Part shown: positions 27,501-32,675 of the stretch, one piece after another | Layout: each line of letters starts with the position of its first letter | How positions within the stretch are numbered: position 1 is the first letter of the stretch | Translations under genes and position numbers: made by a program | Notes under the pieces: model-generated | What the model was told of the DNA's origin: nothing | The model's input: only the letters and a program-made list of their open reading frames with translations | Databases searched by the model: none | Source of the DNA: Roseiarcus sp963813555 | GTDB taxonomy: Bacteria > Pseudomonadota > Alphaproteobacteria > Rhizobiales > Beijerinckiaceae | Length of the DNA stretch: 64,000 nucleotides | NCBI GenBank assembly: GCA_963813555.1 | Contig: CAWEZX010000010.1 | Coordinates: 310,001 to 374,000, forward strand | Reading direction: 5' to 3'

Positions 27501-29080
27501 CCGGTGCGCTTACGGTGATCCCGGTGGTGCTGCGCCAGTATCCGACCTCGCCCACGTTCGTCGGGCAGTCCTGGGCTCCATTCACGCCGAACCCTTCTGG
27601 CAATCCGATCGCCGATGAAGCGGACTGGAGCTACATCTTCACGTATCAGGCCGTGTTGGCCGACCAGGACCAGATCAACGCCGCGATCACCTACAACACC
27701 GACCTGCGGCCGCCCGGCGGCAAGGTCGCGTCCTCGGCCGACGCCCACGTTGTCCATTACACTCTGTTCCAAGCGCTCGCGCGTTTCACCGCCGTCAATA
27801 GCGTCGTCGGGACTATTCTGCCGAATTACGACACCGCGGACCCCGCGACCTGGACCGCGGCAGTGAAGGCGTTCGCCGCGAGTCTCGGCGACGTGGTGGG
27901 AAACAGCGATTGGATTCCGCTGCCGGCCGGGCAAGCGGTCGCCCAGCCGCTCGTCAAGCTGACCGACAATTATGTCATCACCGACAAGCCGAAGTCTAAG
28001 TCCGACCCATCGACCCGGCTGATCACGCTGCAATGGCTGCCGCCGCCCCCGCCGCCGCCGCATGGGCTGCTGTCGAGCTTCCCGAGCGCGAAGCTCTCGG
28101 TCAAAGCGCTCGATCCGAAAAACACCAACTTCCCCGATCCGTCGTCGGCCTATCCAAACCAGGGGCCGGTCACTTCGCCGCCGCCGCCGGACAACGCCGC
28201 GTGGTTCCAGGTGTCGAACGCGGCGCCCGATCCGCTCATCGGCATCGCGCATCGGGTGCAGGTCGACGGGCTCAACGTGCTCGCCGCCGAGAACGCCATC
28301 GCCGGGGTGCAGATCGAGCGCAACCTGATCACGCTCGTCGGGCCCGATGGCAAGCCGTATCAGGTGGTGCGGGAATTTATCTATACCACCGCGCTGGTGC
28401 GGCCGAGCCAGCCGCTGACGCCCTACATCGATAGCGAACCGACCGAGCCGCCGGCACAGCCGAACTGGATCGACGTCGCGAATCTGCAACCGCGCTCGCC
28501 TGGGACCCTGTACCAGCGCATCTACAACGTCATACGGGACCTGCTCGCCGATGCGGTTCAGGCGCGGGCATTGCGCGCGGCGCACCGCGCGGCCGGCGTC
28601 ACCACCGGCACCATGCGCCGCCTCAAGGTCGCCTGCTCCTACCAATTCCCGGTGGCTGCGGTCGCGGGCGCAACCGACACCAAAATCAGCATTAGTCCGT
28701 TGGTGCCTGTAGTCATGGCGCGCTCGTTCGACATCGACGGCCAGGACGCCGCGGCGCTCAGCAGTTTCGCCACGCTGTTTGCCGCGGCGATCGCGGGCTG
28801 GGCCCACGACAACGCCCTCATCTTCGGGCCGAAGACGACGCTGAAGCCCGCGGCTCTGCGGTTCGACATCACCCTCTATGCCAAGCTCAGCGGCCTCAAC
28901 ACGCCGGTGCTGCGCCTGAACAATCTGCAACTGAAGCTGACCGACATCGACCCGGTGTCAGCGCCGGCCGGCGCCGCCGGGGCTCCGGCGGACACGGAAA
29001 GGAGGCCAAGCGTCCCGCGACTCCCATCGCGCACACAACGTGAGCGCCGAAAATCTCGTCCAAAACCACTGCAAACGTGA
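18530..29080 (+). CDS. Giant 3,516-aa beta-rich protein of unknown function
   Basis: An intact 10.5-kb frame starting MIQFNQDRDPNTGKPSG at the ATGA overlap with the small ORF. I recognise no family over most of it. Visible features: a beta-rich N-terminal region; a Gly8-Asp4 linker near residue 791; a Gly/Asp/Asn linker at ~1121-1165 ending KAARRRIAAN; a block at ~1220-1495 of alternating hydrophobic strands (ASVSVSVTVSIDLGLFTIHI) like an amphipathic barrel, groove or solenoid; two ~75-residue repeats (2385-2458 and 2838-2914); a proline run near 3170; and a basic Arg/Lys-rich C-terminus. No Walker, protease or nuclease motif is evident, and there is no signal peptide or clear membrane anchor. 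Nine bases separate it from three paralogous small genes. A large structural, surface or injected protein is possible; function unknown. Confidence 0.85.
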   Translation: MIQFNQDRDPNTGKPSGLYLASTTDRAHARVAFLFQDTTQTPPSFQLTEKSWISPNTLGFFAFFVPDPSNKRDWKAFAAGVRSAFEKNKPAQLGWFPEPLGTPQPTLVLVSGQGSAAPALSQVFSVVFSRTLTCQLNPKRPGPTTVLFKDASNSIVFDNLLRVELKVSSASGSGNFTAPGPVSVPLTDALAGSATLACQLNESQLRQFEAGVMFFSQKQDSPVQALRYPTFRARVGTSAPFNLQLSLDALSPLDVKRTYFRFTDAVLGSYFATSMGRPLALRTVGGNDIDNMSRLVFAVRPVRGPTDSDYYYLTPAGQFPLAPDGAGPQAARTAPVQMLCGVTGTEYLRVDVGADPDAIQFVPGNNAWQITPNPSSTDPVYLDNSATTSWAKIVTTFGAYISQPERSPLFSQKTNDQAPVHVLNFNPTNSWRPHESAALATPVVPLVPYAGLNFAIDPNLKIDQYRQMEAEALNPTRAHTLVPVGAMHARHKRIAADADSNLAMTPQGMLVGLKGDPPIWDSLQIAISNAVTPILEFDSMGPSIQAAVQKNQIFAVISTDPKTTTDPVTGKPPLFLFDDRYLEIGDWTFDLSPAGLPAPDEKKTPPIFIMKFYPGKSIEDLIAAPSLWSQPDTFNVAHPATEIQQYLQGVIQAADEADDELYENFLATVRDPNFSGILVVNCNIQLDSLPAAIKAVLGGMKVPGIAAFRAHHVGIAINDTDPDADEPTLAKSSMFGLVDYEGTPQKPTGLWDYEVEYLRALFINSELRSFACKVNLYIFQMFMSGVSLEIGGGGGGGDDDDNKHLIVVMGSYQSQGGDDDSSGEGVYSFISDKTYTFDFATNKYLDNIALTKLQFSFDREEDKKVDGGTTTATISSHFGIWGIIKFKELDVLDIFSIDQLAFSELAIDVSFKMTINPPNQPSILLYPLSFEPGNLRLDLGATKQRSTGTSLLKLLPFKLKSFLYSQKADATLESLNYYGLGGLPGFSSAQLLDTFNYALVFDLDLGSMGGLVATLSAFKFSILIGWKAGDPGIAFGVQMPEANGKLEIKIEGVLTISIEQFTLVYAKDTDPKMLVLGMQNCYFEVLGKRLPPGEKATFSIGLFAPTEGADQIGWIGAYNKGEDGGGGEGDGNGGGGDGKAARRRIAANDGNGNGGSKVFELDYLGLGQRVGPASDETPTDFDGFLDFMKHKFWDYLKDKEFDKISRPEGKWIALTHFTLLEKIELGLIFYDTTPFYSLQLKISAGKAKGLEFEIIYTKVTDSIGLFAAKLGLPDSLRTFQAGAASITLPTIGIDIYTNGNWKADLGYPDGDDWSVCFRVEAQAGPVPVVGYGGFYVASLSSATDPDVFKGNYPSILAFGLAARLGVGKDFTSGPLKAGVSITFFGIIQGAVGYLTDGGFENIFSEPDALALQGQFGLIGEIYGSIDFVIISASVNVRLEASVGIILAYEPHVPAAGDGSVLLYVEASVSVSVTVSIDLGLFTIHIGFSFDASFRFQWQLAGPSSQSNARALFVAQARIAHRVAAPRPVRLCPGLPANLPLPFLPEFTVVFPASGTGVPWFVASLGLEYDNTPKADPKYADFKPFEALATQFATFALVNALNLADYRSPVWLESDPNSGRLGLRDIDSEPDLLTGWIDYPAVLSQLKQFQATLAVPTGNPGDQIYMTAFPMPPFVNLATSGRLNSAGQAEDFSYQFQTKNAVPTSYMQQLDVYFNQLFVNRTSESSHVPMFRARAEDADTPLVQEIFLDYFKGLIRATVHQLLVTLEEQIGQPPSSALDDLFIKAVGATHIKAAAGQMASIARGGARLPLLNLTGITIPDGQPQSTNPVYALLWQEFPVGGFAKTSYTVTLSNPDSSQPWLSGSAVYTITNDNNGVAPFTGLQASQLTVPSTPTPIPQTQVGPQSFPFRNAIVWTRAETPSPLSLRPFAPNLARLQISEGDAISVLVKSRQTGGAYLPDGKLLNAGDVTFATTVNLTVKQIPGAAVGSLLKDVFALSGASQADEALLGRILAVLKPPSTERRAAAIRVLYPTPGQLSGLTSAQVDPDKVFVLRTNTTTVSQPPQGVRAMAQPDLEGVAVAANLDLSTDGGYGFLQIIQQATVTNAPGYYLRYIDTAGNSLDPNLFNRGPATLALVVTYKTVGSNTQASPLKVEPYYNSIAIANANTALLYYAETTDTALATRYVALAVGTAGVELDRSDGGLLITPSAELAAALGNDSTPRPVGDLIARLRARGVTDPTQIRNLLVGSGSAIARLNALYGLVAYQIQATSGFDLSNLSAPVQSQKPTHDATISAWRVVAPLYSVANVDPGNRYAGIDDPFALSLFVTDAFGNQLPSPQSYSSTNYYFDPIIPLDQWQGILPSYDFSGQANIVTLHLAPKISGFADLAGSYSWSATTVTATTATPHRLSSGDRVLMIFTANTGQAPANGIYQSTPTGPGSFTVATGASGSGAGSFGAIRQDPAVPPPALALYRTIYDQITGPGVSFQVETNLALQADGSSLVAIPLSQADITNIKNMVNGIIGLLAGTSTTMPALVDISVTVSGAGTLPPLFQLAVLFGIERDLNLVAPGLRGTFPSAHTVSTTVLPVTAIVPPAKDIGTFAQDFTAAFPPLNLALGMTGGGTATPQLHSKTARARRRLKALGLPNDGTGGGGRAGEQPLWAVAASLLDVSIGTGSGSGPRFLAPKPLDNVLNSGTVPLPVLEPPLRSLPIQQTFVDVDLDQINRVFFQAVDNVLSPASAAKAYEVDPDSYAAIAIGREIIAQKYSTFEVDWLFPAGSPFTGNAPQATTASKVFEQQMRAALMTAYSVDTIVQYDVTWNRQISSQADGYIELFGQVEATLSGTYVWSGTKLMATTKTPHGLSVEDPPVRVLMMFAPSTGQPPVNGVYSVTASTTYTFTIDMGANGSGSGNFSGVRQNAGLSTAHVAANSKGASLLTFLYGNPDVASASTDPFDLRFNVTHLQHFLAPDDGSGGARPSIWVQLVNPVQPHVGPAGALTVIPVVLRQYPTSPTFVGQSWAPFTPNPSGNPIADEADWSYIFTYQAVLADQDQINAAITYNTDLRPPGGKVASSADAHVVHYTLFQALARFTAVNSVVGTILPNYDTADPATWTAAVKAFAASLGDVVGNSDWIPLPAGQAVAQPLVKLTDNYVITDKPKSKSDPSTRLITLQWLPPPPPPPHGLLSSFPSAKLSVKALDPKNTNFPDPSSAYPNQGPVTSPPPPDNAAWFQVSNAAPDPLIGIAHRVQVDGLNVLAAENAIAGVQIERNLITLVGPDGKPYQVVREFIYTTALVRPSQPLTPYIDSEPTEPPAQPNWIDVANLQPRSPGTLYQRIYNVIRDLLADAVQARALRAAHRAAGVTTGTMRRLKVACSYQFPVAAVAGATDTKISISPLVPVVMARSFDIDGQDAAALSSFATLFAAAIAGWAHDNALIFGPKTTLKPAALRFDITLYAKLSGLNTPVLRLNNLQLKLTDIDPVSAPAGAAGAPADTERRPSVPRLPSRTQRERRKSRPKPLQT
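25682..25903 (+). repeat. Giant-protein internal repeat copy 1 (E1_FCCH-like)
   Basis: Residues 2385-2458: LAGSYSWSATTVTATTATPH, then RLSSGDRVLMIF, NTGQAPANGIYQS, SFTVATGASGSGAGSF and GAIRQ. The core H-L--GD-V------G-----NG-Y plus a closing F-V strand is the pattern I associate with FCCH-like beta modules common in phage tail and adhesion proteins. It pairs with the copy at 27.04 kb. Confidence 0.7.
27041..27271 (+). repeat. Giant-protein internal repeat copy 2 (E1_FCCH-like)
   Basis: Residues 2838-2914: LSGTYVWSGTKLMATTKTPH, then GLSVEDPPVRVLMMF, STGQPPVNGVYSV, TFTIDMGANGSGSGNF and SGVRQ. It aligns with copy 1 along its full length, with a two-residue insertion after the HGLS turn. The copies are ~380 residues apart, so this is domain duplication with intervening sequence, not a tandem array. 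Confidence 0.7.
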
Positions 29081-29089
29081 GAGGAACCC

Positions 29090-29773
29090 ATGGCTAGCAA
29101 ACATTCCTTCGCCATCATCGGCAAAAACGTTGTCAACCCGAACTGGGACGGCTCGCCGATGACGCTCAATCAAAATGACGGTGTAGGCATCCCGCAGGCG
29201 CCCAACGGGTCGACCGTCCTTGGCTGGCAGAACCAGTCGCTTCAGAACAACGACGGCACGTTGATCGTCACCTCGGGTGCCACCGTCTACCCTTCGCTTG
29301 ACGCTCCCCCCGGCGCCAACGCGCCGAGCATCTGGGTCAACAATTTCCAGGGCCAGAACGTCACGATCACCAATTTCAGCATCCAGGCGGCGACCCCGAT
29401 CTGGGTCGAAATGTATGGCCCGGGCATGCCCGGGGTCAAACCGGTGTCCCTCCCGATCAACTCGTCGGTGCAGCTCACCCCCGGTCAATGTGCGCAGGGT
29501 CAGGCGCAGCCGACGTTCGTGATGCTCAGGCTGACGGCGAGCCCGGGCAACACGACGACCGTCGCCCTGGTCGGCGGCCCAAACGATCCCAGCGGTAACA
29601 ACGCCTACGTATTCGGGCTGAACATGCCGACGACGCCGCAAGGCTACACCAAGACCACCGCCGGCAACTACCTGAACTTCGGTCCGTTCAACTGGGGCTC
29701 TTCGACCATCTTCGTGGCGAACATGTCTTCGGCGAACGCCGGGCCGGTGACGGTGCTGCTGCAGGGGCTCTGA
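29090..29773 (+). CDS. Giant-module paralog 1, unknown beta-sandwich-like protein
   Basis: 227 aa, starting MASKHSFAIIGKNVVNPNWD nine bases after the giant gene, with GAGAGGA as ribosome site. Dense in Gly, Asn, Pro, Thr and short hydrophobic strands; no signal peptide, cysteine pair or catalytic motif. Conserved with its two neighbours are W-x-GSP, QND, NNDGTL, DAP-x-x-NAPSI, EMYGPG, (V/L)(I/V)GGP and GNNAYVFGLN. The texture suggests a small beta-sandwich or lectin-like protein. Paralog 2 is nearly the same over long stretches. Its place directly behind the giant gene implies joint expression and a related role, for example as subunits, adaptors or decoys. I do not recognise a named family. 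Confidence 0.75.
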   Translation: MASKHSFAIIGKNVVNPNWDGSPMTLNQNDGVGIPQAPNGSTVLGWQNQSLQNNDGTLIVTSGATVYPSLDAPPGANAPSIWVNNFQGQNVTITNFSIQAATPIWVEMYGPGMPGVKPVSLPINSSVQLTPGQCAQGQAQPTFVMLRLTASPGNTTTVALVGGPNDPSGNNAYVFGLNMPTTPQGYTKTTAGNYLNFGPFNWGSSTIFVANMSSANAGPVTVLLQGL

Positions 29774-29782
29774 CGCCCTGAC

Positions 29783-29811
29783 AAGGCCCGGCGGCTGCGT
29801 CGCCGGGCCTT
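29783..29811 (+). terminator. Strong hairpin between paralogs 1 and 2
   Basis: AAGGCCCGGCG and CGCCGGGCCTT form a perfect 11-bp stem around a 7-base loop, starting ten bases after the paralog 1 stop. No T-run follows, so full rho-independent termination is doubtful; it could instead stabilise the upstream mRNA or reduce expression of the distal genes. Confidence 0.55.
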
Positions 29812-29839
29812 GATGCCCGGTTCTTGAGCCGGAGGTCCC

Positions 29840-30508
29840 ATGCGATTCCAAATCATTGGTCGGCAGGTCGTCAATCCCCATTGGGACGGCTCGCCGGCGA
29901 CGCTGAATCAAAACGACGGCGTGTCGATGCCGCAGGCGCCCAACGGATCGACCGTCCTAGGCTGGCAGAACTTCGCCTTGCAGAACAACGACGGCACGTT
30001 GATCGTCACCTCGGGCGCCACAGTCTACCCCTCCCTTGACGCCCCCCACGGCGCCAACGCGCCGAGCATCTGGATCAACAGTTTCAGGGGCCAGAACGTC
30101 GCTGTCACCAATTTCAGCATCCAGGCGGCGACCCCGATCTGGGTCGAAATGTATGGCCCGGGGATTCCCGGGGTTTTTCCGACGCCATTGCCCATCGGGC
30201 AGCCGGTGCAGCTTTCCTCAGGTGAACCCGCGCAGGGCCAGGCGCAGCCGACGTTCCTGATGCTCCAGCTGACGGCGAGCCCGGCCAATACGACGATCGT
30301 CGCCCTCATCGGCGGCCCCACCGATGCTGGCGGCAACAACGCCTACCTGTTCGGGCTGAACATGCCGCCGGTGCCGGGCTACACCAAAACGACCCTTGGC
30401 AACTACTTGAGCTTCGGCCCATTCAACTGGGGCTCTTCGACAATCTTCGTGGTGAACATGTCCTCGCAGAACGCCAACTCGGTGCAGGTGCTTTTGCAAG
30501 GCATGTGA
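29840..30508 (+). CDS. Giant-module paralog 2
   Basis: 222 aa, start ATG 29840 with GGAGG seven bases upstream. Long identical runs with paralog 1 (PNGSTVLGWQN, LQNNDGTLIVTSGATVYPSL, NFSIQAATPIWVEMYGPG, FGPFNWGSSTIFV) point to recent duplication, also evident in the DNA. Differences cluster at the N-terminus (MRFQIIGRQVVNPHWDG) and in the central loop after the GPG turn (FPTPLPIGQP versus KPVSLPINSS), which may be where specificity varies. No secretion signal is seen. Same strand and spacing as the other module genes. Confidence 0.75.
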   Translation: MRFQIIGRQVVNPHWDGSPATLNQNDGVSMPQAPNGSTVLGWQNFALQNNDGTLIVTSGATVYPSLDAPHGANAPSIWINSFRGQNVAVTNFSIQAATPIWVEMYGPGIPGVFPTPLPIGQPVQLSSGEPAQGQAQPTFLMLQLTASPANTTIVALIGGPTDAGGNNAYLFGLNMPPVPGYTKTTLGNYLSFGPFNWGSSTIFVVNMSSQNANSVQVLLQGM

Positions 30509-30583
30509 AGTCGGCGGCCGCGTGGTGCCGCGATCGCGCCGTGGGCGGTTGCAAACGCGCGCGGCCTTCCGTTTGATGGCGGC

Positions 30584-31285
30584 ATGGTCTTTTTTTCCGG
30601 CGCAGGCATGCACGGCGCGAACGTCACGGACAATTGGAACGGATCGCCGTTGATCCTGGCGCAGAACGACCGCGCGGTGATGCCGCAAACAACCGCGGGC
30701 TCGATGATCTTCGCTTGGGAGAACCTGGCGCGGAGGAACAACGACGGCACCCTGTCGGTGGGCTCCGGAGGCGGAAATCCGCGGTTGTTGGATGCCCCAT
30801 GGGGCCGGAACGCGCCTAGCATCCTCGTGAACAACTGGCAGGCCAACAACCTCACTGTTGTCAATCTCAGTGTGACCGCGGACACACCGATCCAGATCCA
30901 GGCCTATGGGCCCGGGATACCATGCCAGTGTGTCAAGGCACTGCAACCTCGCACGCGGACGCAGGTGCAGCTTGGCGGCGCGCTGATGGCAAATGTCAGT
31001 AGCGCCCATTCGTACCTGGTGTTTCAGTCCGATGCGGGGCTCGCACTGTTCGGCCTGATCGGCGGACCGAACAATCCCACCGGCCCCACCGGCAACAACG
31101 CTTACGTGTTTGCCGTGAACTTCCCGAGCGCGACGACCCCGCCCGGATACACGGTGACGACCCAGTCGAACTACTACCGCTATCTGCTGAACTGGTCCGG
31201 CCGCATCTATGTCGCCTACTTCGGTGCGGGAAACGTGGTCGCCGCAAACACGAACCCGGCGACGGTCGAGCTGGTGCCGCTATGA
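30584..31285 (+). CDS. Giant-module paralog 3, diverged
   Basis: 233 aa from ATG 30584; an internal ATG eight codons later is an alternative and aligns closer to the paralogs' starts, and neither has a strong ribosome site. It keeps the family landmarks (NWNGSPLILAQND, RNNDGTLSVG, DAPWGRNAPSILVNN, AYGPGIP, LIGGPNNPTG, GNNAYVFAVN, GYTVTTQSNYY) but most other positions differ, so it is an older duplicate. It has a Cys-x-Cys in the central loop (IPCQCVK) that paralogs 1 and 2 lack. It is the last gene before a strong T-followed hairpin, apparently closing the transcription unit. Confidence 0.7.
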   Translation: MVFFSGAGMHGANVTDNWNGSPLILAQNDRAVMPQTTAGSMIFAWENLARRNNDGTLSVGSGGGNPRLLDAPWGRNAPSILVNNWQANNLTVVNLSVTADTPIQIQAYGPGIPCQCVKALQPRTRTQVQLGGALMANVSSAHSYLVFQSDAGLALFGLIGGPNNPTGPTGNNAYVFAVNFPSATTPPGYTVTTQSNYYRYLLNWSGRIYVAYFGAGNVVAANTNPATVELVPL

Positions 31286-31405
31286 TCCGCGCCGATTGCG
31301 ACGCGGCAAGAGCTTACCGCTTGATCGGCCGCGCAATCAAACCTCCCCGCCGCTGGTCGACGCTGTCGGGAGCCATTTTGGTTTGAGAATATCGATGTTT
31401 GCGCC

Positions 31406-31466
31406 AAAAACGCCATCAAATGTGAGAATCTCGACGTAAAACATTCTCACATTTGATGGCTTTTTA
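31406..31466. terminator. Strong 18-bp inverted repeat, likely terminator of the giant module
   Basis: GCCATCAAATGTGAGAAT (31412-31429) and its exact reverse complement (31443-31460) enclose a 13-base loop. AAAAA precedes and TTTTT follows, extending the stem after one mismatch, so it could terminate transcription from both sides. It lies ~120 bases after paralog 3. Its length is unusual for a simple terminator; it might also be one end of a small non-autonomous repeat. Confidence 0.65.
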
Positions 31467-31971
31467 TCGAGGCTTGAGCCTCGAACCGAGCGGTCTCGCA
31501 CAGGCGTTCGGAAGTCCTTCGCCCCGCAAGGTTGTCTCATCACGAACGGCTTCGAGGATCAGGGCATCGGCGACTGCCCGCGAGACGCCCACCAAGAGCG
31601 CCGGGCGGAAAGAGATGGGCAGGGTCGCAACGGCTGAATGGTTGATCCTGCGTTTGATAGGCCGCGCGAGATCGTCAAATTCAGGAAAGATCGTGCCGAG
31701 CGCCCGGCCGACGGCGGGGTCGCGACCATTTCGCGCCGCAAGGCCGCCAAGTTTGGACGAGCAGGGCTCGCATCAGTGCGAGCGGCGAATACTCGAAAGA
31801 GCCGTCGCCGCGAAGGAAACTCTCTATGATCGCTTCGCCGGCCAAAGCTTCAGGCCATAGACGGCCGGAGGGGCTTGCGTCGCGCAATGTCTCGCTGGAG
31901 TTGGGACGTCGTTCGTGTCCGAGAAGGGAGCGCCGCACGTGGGGCAAGTAACTCGCCAAGCTATTCGCCAA
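31467..31971 (-). pseudogene. Degenerate gene, possibly PhyR-like N-terminal region
   Basis: Across two or three broken minus-strand frames the order of short matches resembles the sigma-like domain of PhyR: SLASYLPHVRRSL near the start, ESFLRGDGSFEYSPLALMRA then LLVQTW, and further on SAVATLPISFRPALLVGVSR followed by ADALILEAVRDETTL. In PhyR the matching places read HLPYLRRYAR, a LYR..FxKIW segment and LPxxxRQAxLLxxxEGF. The similarity is by memory and weak, and no intact frame exists. The alternative is a scrap of some other gene or chance. Confidence 0.25.
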
Positions 31972-32279
31972 TTGTTTGGGACTGCGCCGGATGCCCCCTC
32001 ACGCGCATGCCGATCAAGTTTCCCGCCATCCCAGGCAAATTCTCGTGACAATCCACCGTCGGTACAGCGCCCAAGCACAATCCGGGCGCAGCAGGGAAAC
32101 ATTTTGTGCCGAAGTGGGTAGAAATACCAATTGATGTTCAATACCCGCCTCGTAGTGTGACGCTTGTATAACTTGGCCAACCGACACCAGAGCCCCCCGG
32201 AAGCGCCGATCGCGCTCTAAATCGGTGGACCAGTCGTGTTGGTCGCGACCAACATGGGCGAATGCACTGCCGAGGCACT
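31972..32279. other. Intergenic stretch without a recognisable gene
   Basis: About 300 bases of lower-GC sequence between two decayed genes. Short open frames exist on both strands but none shows family features, a credible ribosome site or a hydrophobic leader. Confidence 0.35.
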
Positions 32280-32675
32280 ATGGATGTCGGGGTTTGGCCG
32301 CAGAGCCTCGGTCTCGAGCAGTATGAAACGTTATTTCGCGAGAATTACATCGACGTCGAGGTTCTGAGCGACCTGACGGACGGCGACTTCGAAAAGATCG
32401 GCGTGTCCCTAATTAGGGCACCGCAAGCGCCTGCTGAAGGCGGTCGCGGCGCTCGCAGGCCCCGTGCTAGCGCCTGCCGCCGCTAACACACCGATACCGC
32501 TTGCTGCTGACGCCGCCGAGCGCCGCCAACTCACAGTCATGTTCTGCGATCTCGTCGGCGCGACTCGATCCCGAGGACATGCGCGCGATCATCGCGGCCT
32601 ATCACAAATGCTGCGCGAGCCTGATCGAGCGCAATGGGGGCTTCGTCGCCAAATATATGGGCGACGGTGTGCTAG
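32280..32675 (+). pseudogene. SAM-domain adenylate/guanylate cyclase, decayed and cut by IS
   Basis: Fragments in three frames line up as one class III cyclase. First a SAM domain: VGVWPQSLGLEQYETLFREN, IDVEVLSDLTDGDFEKIGVS. After an ATTAG-like insertion the frame changes to GHRKRLLKAVAALAG and AERRQLTVMFCDLVG, which includes the metal-binding Asp of the cyclase core. After a small deletion it resumes in a third frame as ARLDPEDMRAIIAAYHKCC, IERNGGFVAKYMGDGVLA with the second Asp. There the IS1634-like element interrupts it at CTAG. The remaining cyclase and ATPase/TPR parts are not found beyond the IS cluster. It once made cAMP or cGMP in response to an unknown signal. Confidence 0.75.

Noticed and set aside
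24779..28930. Very long minus-strand open frame (1,383 codons) opposite the giant gene
   Set aside because: Arg/Asp/Gly/His-rich low-similarity text produced by high-GC third positions of the plus-strand gene; no start signal or family feature. The same applies to 19142-21499 and 21500-22177 on the minus strand and 22159-25113 on the plus strand.
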